Part shown: positions 24,571 to 32,342 of the stretch, one piece after another
Layout of the letters: the number at the start of each line of letters is the position of its first letter
Numbering within the stretch: position 1 is the stretch's first letter
Assembly (NCBI GenBank): GCA_022824395.1
Contig: JAJDZX010000045.1
Location: 1 to 43,703 of the forward strand
Origin: Alphaproteobacteria bacterium
GTDB lineage: Bacteria; Pseudomonadota; Alphaproteobacteria; TMED109
Direction: 5' to 3'
DNA length: 43,703 nucleotides
Notes under the pieces: generated by a model
Told to the model about the DNA's origin: nothing
What the model saw: only the letters and a program-made list of their open reading frames with translations
The model's database searches: none
Program-made: the position numbers and the translations under genes

Positions 24571-25826
24571 GGCACGTCTCCATCGTTGGCGGATTGGGCG
24601 AGGACGCCGCCGTCAAGGCGGGCACCTTCGAGGAACACGACGCTCACGCGCGTGCCTGAGCGCAGCTGGATGACCGGCTGGTATTGCTCGGCGCGCCGGA
24701 TCAGGTAGTCGGCGACCTTCTGCCCGGCGGACGCCGCGCCCGCGCCCAGTCCCGCCCGGCCGATGTCCATGAGCCCCGTGTTGGCGACCGCGGCTGCGCC
24801 GCCGCCGGTCGCGACGGCCTGCGGCTGGAATGCCTGCGCGGCCCCCTGGCCCGCGCCCGACACCAGCCCGGCGAGGAACGCCTTCTGGACGAGCGCCCCC
24901 TCGCGGCTCACGACGGGGCCACGGACGCCGGTCTTCCCCGACCCCGCGATGAACCCCGCGACCTCCGTCTCGATCACGCTGCCGGGCTCGGGCCCGGCGC
25001 ACGTCAAGGTCCTCAATCGCGCGTACACCTTCTCCGACGAAAGATCGCCGTGGGCGGCACCCGTCACCGTGCAGCCGGCGACGTCGACTTTGAGCGCGGA
25101 ACCACCCGCGGCCGCGGTCCATGCTGGCCCGATGAGGCGCAGCAGGACCGGCCGCGGGTCGCCCTGGGAGGAGATGCCGGCCGAGGCGTCGACGCCCGCG
25201 AGCACGACCGCCTCGGCGTGGCTGCCGGCGGGCAGCCAGGTGGCAAGCGGCTTCCAGGCCTCGATCACCGGGGCGCCGGACGACGCGTCGTCCAGCTCGA
25301 ACGTCTCGATCAGCGGCGACGGGGGCTCCGGGAGCGAAAACGCGCCATCCGGGCCCTGCCCCGGATCCACGGACGCGCCTGGAAACCCCGGCGCCTCCTC
25401 GAAGTGCGCATCCGGAGACAGCCCCTCGGACACACGCCGCTCCAGGTCCTCGATCATCGCGGCCTGGCGGTCGATCACGGCGCGCGCATCTGCCGCGTCC
25501 ACGGCGAGCTTCTCGCGGAGCCGCTCGTTCTCGGCGCCCAGGCGCCGCGCGTCGGTCTCCAACTCGCGGAGCCGCGCCTCGATCGTCCCGATCCGCGCCT
25601 CGGAGCGACGCGTCCACGCCTCCTCGGCGGTGTCCGGGCCCGCGAGCTCGGCGTCGATGCCAGTGGCGGCGGGTTTCGTTCCGCCGCCGCCCGCGCCCAG
25701 CCACAGCGCGAGCGCCACGAGGAGTACCGCGGCGACGACCGAGAAGAGCAGGAGCTGGCGCCGGCGCACGCCCCCGGCATCGGCGTCGACCGCCTGCGCG
25801 CGAGCCTCGTTCGCGGCTGCGCTCAC
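24567..25826 (-). CDS. traB: Type IV secretion scaffold protein TraB (VirB10-like)
   Basis: The 419-residue protein spans the envelope. Its start is set at GTG 25826, overlapping the traK stop (GTGA), instead of the longer frame to 25910 that lies inside traK. One membrane segment (LLLFSVVAAVLLVALALWLG) is followed by a coiled coil (RIGTIEARLRELETDARRL and on). A Pro-rich linker leads to a VirB10-like beta domain with LPAGSHAEAVVLAGVDA and RSGTRVSVVFLEGARL near the end. F TraB is about 475 residues. Confidence 0.92.
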   Translation of the reverse strand: MSAAANEARAQAVDADAGGVRRRQLLLFSVVAAVLLVALALWLGAGGGGTKPAATGIDAELAGPDTAEEAWTRRSEARIGTIEARLRELETDARRLGAENERLREKLAVDAADARAVIDRQAAMIEDLERRVSEGLSPDAHFEEAPGFPGASVDPGQGPDGAFSLPEPPSPLIETFELDDASSGAPVIEAWKPLATWLPAGSHAEAVVLAGVDASAGISSQGDPRPVLLRLIGPAWTAAAGGSALKVDVAGCTVTGAAHGDLSSEKVYARLRTLTCAGPEPGSVIETEVAGFIAGSGKTGVRGPVVSREGALVQKAFLAGLVSGAGQGAAQAFQPQAVATGGGAAAVANTGLMDIGRAGLGAGAASAGQKVADYLIRRAEQYQPVIQLRSGTRVSVVFLEGARLDGGVLAQSANDGDVP

Positions 25827-26608
25827 CGGGCGGTGCCCGCGCGGCGCGGCTCCGTCACCACGACCGCGATGCCGTCCTGGGTAATACCGGCCTGCGGAGC
25901 GGCGACCCACACCGCGGCGACCGCGGTGCCGAAGCGTTCAGCGAGCGCGCCCGCGTCGGTGTCCGCGCCGGCCGCCAGGACATGCGCCGTGAACCGCGTT
26001 CCGCGCCAGGTCTCGATCGGCGGTGGCCACTTCGCCGGCGTCGGCGCGGGCGCCTCGACGACGTAGCCGGGCAGAGGCTCATGACGTGCGGCAGCCCGCA
26101 CCAGCCGGACCAGCTCTGCGACCCGGGCATCGCGAGTTGCGGCCGCCGACTCCTGTATGGCCCGATCGGCACCAGCGGCGGCATTGCGGATCAGCACCTG
26201 CGCCGAGGGCCGCGCGTCCGGGACCAGGGTGAGGCGGTAGGTGAAGCCCCGCTCGGTGCCCAGGAACAGCGTGATCGGAATTGCGGTGCCGGGCTGTCCC
26301 TCCAGCACCGGTTCCGGCGTTTCCAGGGGGCGGAGATACAGGTCGCCCGAGGCGGCATCGTGCTCGATGTCGTACCCGCCGGGGCTCCGGATGACCCGCC
26401 GGATGCGATCGTCGGCCAGGGCCACCCGGGTGACGCCCGTGGCGGAGACCGCCGCCTCAAGCTCGGCGTGGTCCGAGGCATCCAGCGTCTGGATGGCCGC
26501 GGCCGGTTCAGGCAGGGCGGCGAGGGCCACGCACGCCGCCAGCAGAACGGCCGCGGGTTGGCCAGCCCGCTGACCGGGGCATGCGGTTTGGTTTCGGTAC
26601 ATCATCAA
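25823..26608 (-). CDS. traK: Secretin-like core protein TraK (VirB9-like)
   Basis: The 261-residue periplasmic protein forms the outer ring with TraV and TraB. A signal peptide ends near PEPAAA. The beta-rich body includes GVTRVALADDRIRRV and PITLFLGTERGFTYRLTLVP, both typical of TraK. Its ATG overlaps the traE stop (ATGA). F TraK is about 242 residues. Two or three Met codons in a row at the N-terminus leave the exact start open by one or two residues. Confidence 0.9.
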   Translation of the reverse strand: MMMYRNQTACPGQRAGQPAAVLLAACVALAALPEPAAAIQTLDASDHAELEAAVSATGVTRVALADDRIRRVIRSPGGYDIEHDAASGDLYLRPLETPEPVLEGQPGTAIPITLFLGTERGFTYRLTLVPDARPSAQVLIRNAAAGADRAIQESAAATRDARVAELVRLVRAAARHEPLPGYVVEAPAPTPAKWPPPIETWRGTRFTAHVLAAGADTDAGALAERFGTAVAAVWVAAPQAGITQDGIAVVVTEPRRAGTAR

Positions 26609-27156
26609 TTCTCCATTTCCTCGAAGCGCACCAGGCCCAGACGTCCGGCGTCGAGGCGGAACGTGAGGCGGAAGTGCCGGTCCTCGCGGGCGGATTCCTC
26701 GCGTCCGATCCAGGTCGCGAGCTCGCCCTCCACATCGACGGCGAGGGCGTCTGCGTCCGCCTCGATGCGTTCCGGGTAGAAGGCCGCGGCCAGGTCGCGC
26801 CCCGCCATGCGGCGCGCCTCCGCGGCCACCCAGGCGCTGATCGCGCCCCGCGCCGACGGGTGGCTCATGCGGGCGGCCGCCTCGCGCACGTGGTCCGCGT
26901 TTTCCGGCGTCAACGAGAGCAACGTCACCGCCGCCGTCCGCGCCATGTCCTCGAGGTACCGCTGGCCGGCGCGGCCGCCGCCCACCTCCCAGGCCGGCCC
27001 CGTCACCGCGGGTACAAGCACCGTGACCGCCTCGCGTCCGGCGAGGCCTACCGCCAGGACGAGGTTGGCCGTCATGGAGAGCACCACGAGGGCAGAGAGC
27101 GCCACGCGGGCGTCGCGGGCGCGGCGGAGCCCGGTCTCCATGACTGCGCGGTCCAC
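26605..27156 (-). CDS. traE: Type IV secretion protein TraE (VirB5/VirB8-position pilus assembly protein)
   Basis: The 183-residue inner-membrane protein has one N-terminal segment (ALSALVVLSMTANLVLAVGLAG). The periplasmic domain contains WEVGGGRAGQRYLEDMARTAAVTLLSLTP in outline, which is the conserved TraE core. The C-terminus (HFRLTFRLDAGRLGLVRFEE) is the expected final strands. F TraE is about 188 residues. It follows traL by 7 bases and overlaps traK. Confidence 0.92.
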   Translation of the reverse strand: MDRAVMETGLRRARDARVALSALVVLSMTANLVLAVGLAGREAVTVLVPAVTGPAWEVGGGRAGQRYLEDMARTAAVTLLSLTPENADHVREAAARMSHPSARGAISAWVAAEARRMAGRDLAAAFYPERIEADADALAVDVEGELATWIGREESAREDRHFRLTFRLDAGRLGLVRFEEMEN

Positions 27157-27163
27157 GGGCGAT

Positions 27164-27457
27164 CTACCCGACGAAGCGCCGGAGGTGGCTTGGCGGCGTC
27201 GTACGAAGCCGCAGCACGAAGTCCGGCAGGAACCAGTAAAGCGCGTAACGGGCGATGTTCGCGCCGCCGCCCCGCTTCACGCGGCGGAGCAGGAGCCACC
27301 CACCGACGCCGGCGACGAGCCCCGGCACGAAGGCGTTGGCGGCGAGGCCCAGGAGCGCGGGCCCCATGAGCACGGCCGCCTCGTCGACCGTCCAGAACAG
27401 CCAGCGTTCGGGATCGTCGAGCCGGCGCGGGATCGCATGGCGGGCTGGGTCGCTCAC
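27164..27457 (-). CDS. traL: Type IV secretion protein TraL (VirB3-like)
   Basis: The 97-residue inner-membrane protein begins with a charged segment (IPRRLDDPERWLFWTVDEA) and then a membrane hairpin (VLMGPALLGLAANAFVPGLV). It ends in a basic/aromatic tail (ALYWFLPDFVLRLRTTPPSH). The TraL family (about 91 residues in F) has exactly this order. It assists pilus assembly and sits between the pilin gene and traE as in F. Confidence 0.92.
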   Translation of the reverse strand: MSDPARHAIPRRLDDPERWLFWTVDEAAVLMGPALLGLAANAFVPGLVAGVGGWLLLRRVKRGGGANIARYALYWFLPDFVLRLRTTPPSHLRRFVG

Positions 27458-27464
27458 GTCAACC

Positions 27465-27785
27465 TCAGACGATCGCGGTGCCGACCAGGCCGGTCACGAT
27501 CCCCGTCCCGGCGCCGGCCGCGACGCCAACGCCGACGGCGCCCATCAGCTGCATCGCATTGAAGCGGAGCACCGAACCCACGAGGGCGGCGCCGACCGCG
27601 AGCGCCGCCGCGAGCTGCCCGCCGGTGCCGGAGACCATGTCCGTCACCGTGTCGAGCGGGGCGTCGAACGTCGTGTCGGTGGTGGCGAACGCCACGTCAA
27701 TGCCGCCCGCGGCCAGTACGGCGGATGCCAGCGTGGTGACCAGCTGCAGGCGGACCGTGCCGGGGCGGCTCGGCAGGCCCGTCAT
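27465..27785 (-). CDS. traA: Probable conjugative pilin TraA
   Basis: The 106-residue precursor has a long leader ending VAFA after residue 34, giving a mature protein of about 72 residues, close to F pilin (70). The mature part has two hydrophobic segments (LAAALAVGAALVGSVL and MGAVGVGVAAGAGTGIVTGL) separated by a short polar loop (RFNAMQ). This is the F-pilin hairpin layout. It is the gene before traL as in F. The sequence itself is too diverged to be sure by eye. The start overlaps the upstream HTH gene stop (ATGA). Confidence 0.8.
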   Translation of the reverse strand: MTGLPSRPGTVRLQLVTTLASAVLAAGGIDVAFATTDTTFDAPLDTVTDMVSGTGGQLAAALAVGAALVGSVLRFNAMQLMGAVGVGVAAGAGTGIVTGLVGTAIV

Positions 27786-28009
27786 CGCCTCGCTCCCGCG
27801 AGGGCGGTCCCGTCATCGGAAGTCGAGGTGCGCCTGCGATTCTCCGCCCAGGCATCAAGATCTTCGGTCACGTACCGGATCCGGCCGCCGAAGCGGTGAT
27901 AAATCGGCCCGCTCCCCTTCACCCGGTAGCGGTCGAGCGTGCGGGGCGACAGGCCGAGGTACTCGCCCGCCTGGTGGGTGTTCAGATACCGGTTCCCGTT
28001 CGCTGGCAT
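27782..28009 (-). CDS. AlpA/excisionase-type HTH protein heading the transfer operon
   Basis: The 75-residue protein is almost wholly one HTH_17 (AlpA/MerR-like) domain. LNTHQAGEYLGLSPRTLDRY supplies the helix-turn-helix, then VKGSGPIYHRFGGRIRYVTE and DLDAWAENRR the wing and last helix. Such proteins act as excisionases or as transcriptional activators of mobile elements. The strong site AAGGAG precedes the ATG, and the stop overlaps the traA start (ATGA). Transcription of the tra operon therefore starts upstream of it, which suggests that this regulator is co-expressed with transfer, a possible autoregulatory or excision-coupling arrangement. Confidence 0.85.
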   Translation of the reverse strand: MPANGNRYLNTHQAGEYLGLSPRTLDRYRVKGSGPIYHRFGGRIRYVTEDLDAWAENRRRTSTSDDGTALAGARR

Positions 28010-28499
28010 GCCGATCTCCTTGTCTCCGGTTCCCTTCCCGCCGGGTCATCCCCCGGCGCATGGCGGGCAATCGAAGCGGAGAAAACGCGGCGCGGGCATG
28101 GAGGGTTTGGGAAACTCGAAACCCTCCCCCGTACACGTGCGCTCCGGGCATCCAGCGGACGCCAACGGTGCGCAGGACGCATACCGGTCGTGCGCACGCG
28201 TGACAGGTTTTGCACGGGCCGGCCGGTCCGCCATCCGGCGTCGGGAAGGATTCAATGCGGTCCGGCAGGCGGGCGCCGCCGCGGCGAGAGCGCAACGGCG
28301 GACTCGTCCGCCGCCGGGGAACGTCGTCAGAAAACGTGCGTGGGGGTGCGGCGCGCTACGGCTTGCGCCTGGCCGCCAGTTGTGCAGCGGGTCGTCGCTG
28401 CTCCGCCCTGCTGGTCAGTGGCTGCGGGCGGGGCGCTTCGCCCGGTGGGGTGCGGTTACGGCCTCCCCGGCGCAGTTGCCGGGCTGCGGGAACCCGGGG
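28010..28499 (-). promoter_or_regulatory. 490-base leader/promoter region of the transfer operon
   Basis: No convincing gene is seen. The region lies upstream of the HTH-traA operon and should hold its promoter, but no clear -35/-10 pair could be assigned. Two perfect hairpins follow the stop of the preceding gene. CCCGGC-GCAGTT-GCCGGG is at 28466-28483 and GGGCG-CTT-CGCCC at 28431-28443. Neither is followed by a T-run in the transcribed direction, so they are weak terminator candidates. Confidence 0.4.
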
Positions 28500-28940
28500 T
28501 CAGTGCATGGTGGCCGGGGAATCTGAAGCCTTCAGCTCCGCTTGCACCTGCCGGGCCACCTCTTGCTCTCGCAGTTTCTGGTACAGCCGCCATGCGTCCC
28601 GTCCGACGCCGCGGTAGACCTCCGCCACCGCCGGCATCCCGAGGAGGTCGAATTCTTCCCGGACCATCCGGCCGCCCAGGGCGGTCTCGCGGCCGCTGCG
28701 GGCAGATGCCAGGGACGCGGCGGCGGCGGCGTGGAAGACCTCACGGCCCATGACGCCGACGGAGGTGCCGGCAAGAATCAGGTACGCGGTCTGCCTTGTA
28801 AGCCGGTCCAGGGGGCCGATGGTGACGGTCGCGGCCCTTCGCGCACGCACGGACAGCGGCCGTGAGGCCCGCCGGCGATAGGCGCCGCGACGGCGTCGTC
28901 GAAAAGCGGCCTCGCCGGCGTCCAGCGGTTTGCCCTTCAT
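28500..28940 (-). CDS. Conserved-looking hypothetical protein between integrase and transfer operon
   Basis: The 146-residue protein was not recognised. Its N-terminal 40 residues are strongly basic (RRRRRGAYRRRASR). A mildly hydrophobic central stretch (LTRQTAYLILAGTSVGVMGREVF) and a helical, charged C-terminal half (YQKLREQEVARQVQAEL) follow. A good GGGAGGG ribosome site precedes ATG 28940, and its codon use resembles the tra genes, which supports a real gene. The position between int and the operon head is typical for element regulators or excision factors, but nothing in the sequence shows the function. Confidence 0.55.
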   Translation of the reverse strand: MKGKPLDAGEAAFRRRRRGAYRRRASRPLSVRARRAATVTIGPLDRLTRQTAYLILAGTSVGVMGREVFHAAAAASLASARSGRETALGGRMVREEFDLLGMPAVAEVYRGVGRDAWRLYQKLREQEVARQVQAELKASDSPATMH

Positions 28941-29247
28941 GCCAGTCCCTCCCAGTGCCTGCCCCGGCCGCTGTCAGGCCGCAGGTTGTGGGGCGCTCGC
29001 GTCCATGCGCGTCGGTGCGCCGGCTCGCCACTTAACGCGCACAAGGGTGCAGCATCACGGTGAGCCGGACATACCTGAGCCGCCCGCGAAACCATAGGGC
29101 CGATGCCGGCTCGATGTTGCACATCAAGAAAAGGCGCGGGCCCCTGCTGCTGCGGCACACTCCGGGCGCGATCGGATGCTCCACTGCGCGGATGGCGGTG
29201 ACCGTTGGGCAGAACGCGACTGACAACGCACCAAACGTGGCGCCTGC
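28941..29247. other. 307-base gap between hypothetical gene and integrase
   Basis: No gene is supported. Short frames on both strands lack motifs and ribosome sites. No strong repeat was seen. It probably contains the promoter of the 146-residue protein and the downstream end of int. Confidence 0.4.
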
Positions 29248-30426
29248 CTACGGCCGGGCTGTTTCCTGGGCGGTGACGCGAAGGTTCCCGCCGATGCTCT
29301 CGGTGACCCGGGCGGCTGCGGACTGCATGGAATCGCGGGCGAGGTGCGCGTACCGCGCGGTCGTTTGCACGCGCGTGTGACCAAGCAGTTTCCCGATCAT
29401 GGTGAGGCTTTCGCCCAGCGCCAGCGCACGGGACGCGAAGCTGTGCCGGAGATCGTGAATCCGCACGTCCTCCAGTCCGGCCCGGGCCCGGATGCGCCGC
29501 CAGGGGCGCTGCAGGTCCGTGAGATGGGCGCCGGGCAGCTTTCCGGCAATCACCCAGGGGTTGCCGTCCTCGCGAGGCAGCCCGTCCAGCACGGCGCGCG
29601 CCGCCGGCCCCAGCGGCACCGCCCGCCTGCCGGTCTTGGTGTCAGGCAACTCGATACACCCGGCCCTGATGTACTCCCATCGCAGGGTCAGGATTTCCGA
29701 CAGGCGGCAGCCCGTGAGCAGCAGCAGGCGGATCGCGGCCACGGCCGACGGCATCTCGACCTCGGCCTCGTGCAGCACCTCGCCCAGCCGGTCGGTCTCC
29801 TCGGGCGTCAGGAACCGCTCGCGGGGGCGTTCCTTGTAGACCTTGACGTGGCGGCACGGATTGGAGCCATCCGCGCGCCAGCCCCACACCTCCGCCAGCG
29901 AGAACATCTTCGAGAGCACGGCCAGCGTCCGATTTGCCTGATAGGGCACGTCGCGCATTGCGTGATGCAGCTTCGCGATGTCCTGGCGAGCGACTGCCGC
30001 CACTTTCACCGTTCCGATCGTCGGGTTGATGTACAGCCTGACCCGCCGCGCGTACTCCTCGCGGGTCGTCGGCTTGCAATGGGTCGCGACGTACTCTTCC
30101 AAGAAGCGCTTGCCGAGGTCAGACATGACCGGGGCAGCAGGCGACGTCGCGCGGACGGTGGCTGGATCGGTCCCCTTCCTCGCACCGGCCAGAATCTGCA
30201 GCGCCTCCGTCCTTGCGTCATCCGGGGTGAACGGCCCGTGCTGGCCGATCGTGAACCAGCGGAGCCGCCCATTGAGGCGGGTCTGGACGACATAATGCTT
30301 CCGGCCCGACTTCCGGACCCGCACGCCGAACCCGGTGAGTTCGCTGTCCCAGTACACCGCGTCCTTACCGTTCGGCTTGAGGGCATCAACGGCGCGCTTG
30401 GTGAGCTTTGAGCTTCGCTTCGCCAT
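29248..30426 (-). CDS. int: Tyrosine recombinase (integrase) of the ICE
   Basis: The 392-residue protein has an N-terminal DUF4102 arm-binding domain (AVDALKPNGKDAVYWDSEL, then GFGVRVRKSGRK), a SAM-like core-binding domain around 100-200 and a C-terminal catalytic domain. The catalytic residues are all visible: R241 (TGCRLSEIL), K264 (DTKTGRR), H324 and R327 (IHDLRHSF), H350 (LLGHTRVQTTARYAHL) and nucleophile Y359. It integrates and excises the element at the tRNA. The gene starts about 290 bases from the 3' end of tRNA-Ala and is transcribed away from it, the normal arrangement for tRNA-targeting integrases. Confidence 0.95.
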   Translation of the reverse strand: MAKRSSKLTKRAVDALKPNGKDAVYWDSELTGFGVRVRKSGRKHYVVQTRLNGRLRWFTIGQHGPFTPDDARTEALQILAGARKGTDPATVRATSPAAPVMSDLGKRFLEEYVATHCKPTTREEYARRVRLYINPTIGTVKVAAVARQDIAKLHHAMRDVPYQANRTLAVLSKMFSLAEVWGWRADGSNPCRHVKVYKERPRERFLTPEETDRLGEVLHEAEVEMPSAVAAIRLLLLTGCRLSEILTLRWEYIRAGCIELPDTKTGRRAVPLGPAARAVLDGLPREDGNPWVIAGKLPGAHLTDLQRPWRRIRARAGLEDVRIHDLRHSFASRALALGESLTMIGKLLGHTRVQTTARYAHLARDSMQSAAARVTESIGGNLRVTAQETARP

Positions 30427-30591
30427 GATCGGACTTCTCTCGGAATTTGCGTTTGCTCAAATCGACCGCTTCGACATCGTCTGAACGCCCACATTCACAC
30501 AAGTACCAGTGCGGACGGGCTGGTCCGGGACGCACCGTTGCGCTCGCGCGGCCTCGCGCCCTGCCGACAATCAAACCTGCCGCTTGCCGGT

Positions 30592-30624
30592 CACTCTACC
30601 AGAGTGGCAAACATATGGCAAACA
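30592..30624. repeat. Phased direct repeat and hairpin upstream of int; possible arm-type binding sites
   Basis: TGGCAAACA occurs at 30605-30613 and 30616-30624, an 11-base period or one helical turn. A perfect inverted repeat, CACTCT-ACC-AGAGTG, at 30592-30606 overlaps the first copy. The site lies between int and the tRNA attachment end, where integrase arm-type sites and excisionase sites are usually found. It could equally be an operator for int. Confidence 0.45.
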
Positions 30625-30717
30625 CTTGGAGTATTCCTACTGGCCCTCTCTTGCGCAGGTAAAACAGCTGCTGTCTAACTAAACCTCTCTATCTACGGCT
30701 ATTATTGGGTTTCCGGA

Positions 30718-30740
30718 TGGTGGAGCCGAGGGGGGTCGAA
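30718..30740. other. Candidate attachment site (tRNA-Ala 3' end)
   Basis: The T-arm, acceptor stem and encoded CCA of the tRNA face the integrase gene. Family knowledge: integrases of this type recombine within the 3' half of tRNA genes, leaving the gene intact. The exact core cannot be fixed without the opposite junction, which is not in the window. Confidence 0.45.
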
Positions 30741-30793
30741 CCCCTGACCTCGTGAATGCCATTCACGCGCTCTCCCAACTGAGCTACGGCCCC
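30718..30793 (-). tRNA. tRNA-Ala(GGC)
   Basis: Read on the minus strand, the 76-base cloverleaf begins GGGGCCGTAGCTCAG. The anticodon stem is CGTGA/TCACG with loop ATGGCAT (anticodon GGC). The T-arm is CAGGGGTTCGACCCCCCT, and the acceptor end is CGGCTCC-A-CCA, with CCA encoded. All stems pair, with one G-T pair in the acceptor. It is the probable integration target of the ICE. Confidence 0.95.
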
Positions 30794-30847
30794 AACGCTC
30801 CGGTGTGTGCGTCAGATTGTGAGCAAAGGAACGCAGGCGCGCAACCG

Positions 30848-31141
30848 CTATTCGCCTTCCAGCGCCTCGTCCTCGATCGTCGGCTTCGGGGAGGGTCCAA
30901 TGGTGACCGCGTCGGTGTCCTCGTCGAACTCGTCCTCCTCCTGCTTCGTCTCGTCGGGGGCATCTTCCACCACGTCTTCGCTGGCAACGTCGGTCTTCTG
31001 CAACGATGCCGCTGTACGTTGCTGCATCAACCGCACCTCGTTGCCGCATTTCGGACACACCGGCGGTGACTGGTTAAGGTCGAAGAAGAGGATGCCGCAG
31101 TCGCTGCAAGCACGCTTCTCTCCGAGATCGAGTTCCGGCAC
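30848..31141 (-). CDS. FYDLN-acid family zinc-ribbon protein (TIGR02300)
   Basis: The 97-residue protein starts at GTG 31141 (PELDLGEKRACSDCG) with GAGGG upstream. One zinc ribbon is formed by CSDCG and CPKCG and encloses the family signature (FFDLNQSPPVCPKCG). The remaining 60 residues are very acidic (DVVEDAPDETKQEEDEFDED). The family is largely confined to alphaproteobacteria and has no established function. It lies 54 bases upstream, in transcription terms, of tRNA-Ala. Confidence 0.9.
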   Translation of the reverse strand: MPELDLGEKRACSDCGILFFDLNQSPPVCPKCGNEVRLMQQRTAASLQKTDVASEDVVEDAPDETKQEEDEFDEDTDAVTIGPSPKPTIEDEALEGE

Positions 31142-31419
31142 GATAGAAGTCCCTCGTGGAATTGGTGCAGCGGGGACGCCCCTTTGCCACGATCGCCGAC
31201 GCGAGTCAAAGCCCATCGCCCGCGGGCGTGGCAAGCAGATCCTCGGCGTGCCGGCAGGACCAGCCCGGGCTGACCATCTAGGAACTGCGTCTCGCGCTGG
31301 CCGGGCGGAGCGTGGCCGTTTCGGGCGCGCGCCCGTCAGGCAGGCGTGCTGCTGCCCTATCCGGGTTCCGGGAGAGCTTCGCCGCTTCCCTCCGCCGGCC
31401 ATCGCCGATCACGTCGTCC

Positions 31420-31620
31420 AAGACGTCGCCACCTTTCGCAGCCCCCCTGCGGGATCCGATAGATGCTGCCCCCAGGGGCACGTAGAGACGGGGGGCATGC
31501 CCGCCAATGTCTCGGGATGGGCTCCACAACCGCAAGCATCGCGGCGGCGGCATCTACCGCATTGCCGCTGTCCCGGAGGACAGCCGTTGCGGTCAGCGTC
31601 TCGACCGGATACGAGGCGAG
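31420..31620 (-). pseudogene. Gamma-glutamyltransferase remnant (frameshifted fragment)
   Basis: One minus-strand frame reads ASYPVETLTATAVLRD then SGNAVDAAAAMLAVVEP, matching the N-terminal GGNAVDAAVAxxxxLxVVEP block of gamma-glutamyltransferases. At about 31518 the match moves to another frame, reading PSRDIGGHAPRLYVP, which fits the following SGIGGxxFxxxY block. No start codon context or catalytic Thr region remains, so this is a decayed fragment. The rest of the 31142-31806 interval shows no gene except the promoter area of the SRPBCC gene. Confidence 0.55.
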
Positions 31621-31806
31621 GCGGGGGGCCGGCCAATAGCGCGGAAAACACGCATTGGATGATGGCCTGGCGACACCACGAGGATTCGCGGGCCATCGTT
31701 CGGCCATGCTATCGTGGCGCCGCACGATATCCGTGCCATCTGATCACGCGAACTCTTCGCCCCTTTCCGCAGGCTGGGGGCCGTCTCTCCCCAAGGAGCT
31801 CTCCTC

Positions 31807-32328
31807 ATGAACCATCTGGTCCGTGGTGCCGCTGCCGCACTCTTTTCCGCCATCATGCTTGTTGCCAGCCTGAGCCCGGCGCTCGCCGCCGACATCGAGG
31901 TCATTCACAGCGAAGAGACGGTGCAGGTGGCGCCGGCGGATGCATGGGCCCGCCTCAGCAGCTTCTGCAACGTCGCGGACTTCCTTGGCCTCGTCCTGAC
32001 CTGCGAGGTCATTTCCGGCGACGGCGGCATGGGCAGCGTCCGGCGCCTCGAACTGGCCAACGGCGAGGTCGTGGAGGAACCGATGGTCGCCATGGGACCG
32101 ATGCACTACACCTATGCGATGACCGCCGGTTTCCTTGCCGGAATCCAGTACCACGGCACCTTCATGGTGACTCCGGGGGCGGAAGCGGGAACAAGCATCG
32201 TGAGCTGGACGGGCGTGTTCGACCGTGCTGCCATGCCCGACATGGCCGCAGCAGACGATCTTGCCGCCACGTTGACCGGTATCTACGCGGATGGCGCCAA
32301 GGAGATGGCGGCGTTCGTTTCCCAGTAG
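31807..32328 (+). CDS. Periplasmic SRPBCC (START-like) family protein
   Basis: The 173-residue protein has a signal peptide (AALFSAIMLVASLSPALAAD) and then one SRPBCC fold. HSEETVQVAPADAWARLSSF is the usual first strand/helix, GSVRRLELANGEVVEE the middle strands, and SWTGVFDRAA plus a long C-terminal helix (LTGIYADGAKEMAAFV) the end. The family binds small hydrophobic ligands in a cavity, and the ligand here is unknown. AAGGAG lies seven bases before the ATG. It is a monocistronic gene followed by a hairpin. Confidence 0.85.
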   Translation: MNHLVRGAAAALFSAIMLVASLSPALAADIEVIHSEETVQVAPADAWARLSSFCNVADFLGLVLTCEVISGDGGMGSVRRLELANGEVVEEPMVAMGPMHYTYAMTAGFLAGIQYHGTFMVTPGAEAGTSIVSWTGVFDRAAMPDMAAADDLAATLTGIYADGAKEMAAFVSQ

Positions 32329-32342
32329 TCCGTGCTTCCGGG

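Larger units (their letters stand above)
1..30720. mobile_element. Integrative and conjugative element (right part; left end not in window)
   Basis: Seen: a tyrosine integrase next to the 3' end of a tRNA-Ala gene, a long co-directional F-type conjugation operon, a relaxase, a coupling protein, a possible transfer origin, and a large NTPase-nuclease cargo gene. Housekeeping genes begin immediately beyond the tRNA. Known: ICEs commonly integrate at the 3' end of tRNA genes and duplicate that end at the far junction. No copy of the tRNA 3' end was found by eye in the left 6 kb, so the left boundary is probably outside the window and base 1 is not a real end. The 441-4490 gene is assigned to the element only because it lies on the element side of the tRNA. 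Confidence 0.75.

Noticed and set aside
27855-28295. Minus-strand open frame of 146 codons overlapping the HTH gene
   Set aside because: It overlaps the HTH gene in another frame, lacks motifs and covers the probable promoter region.
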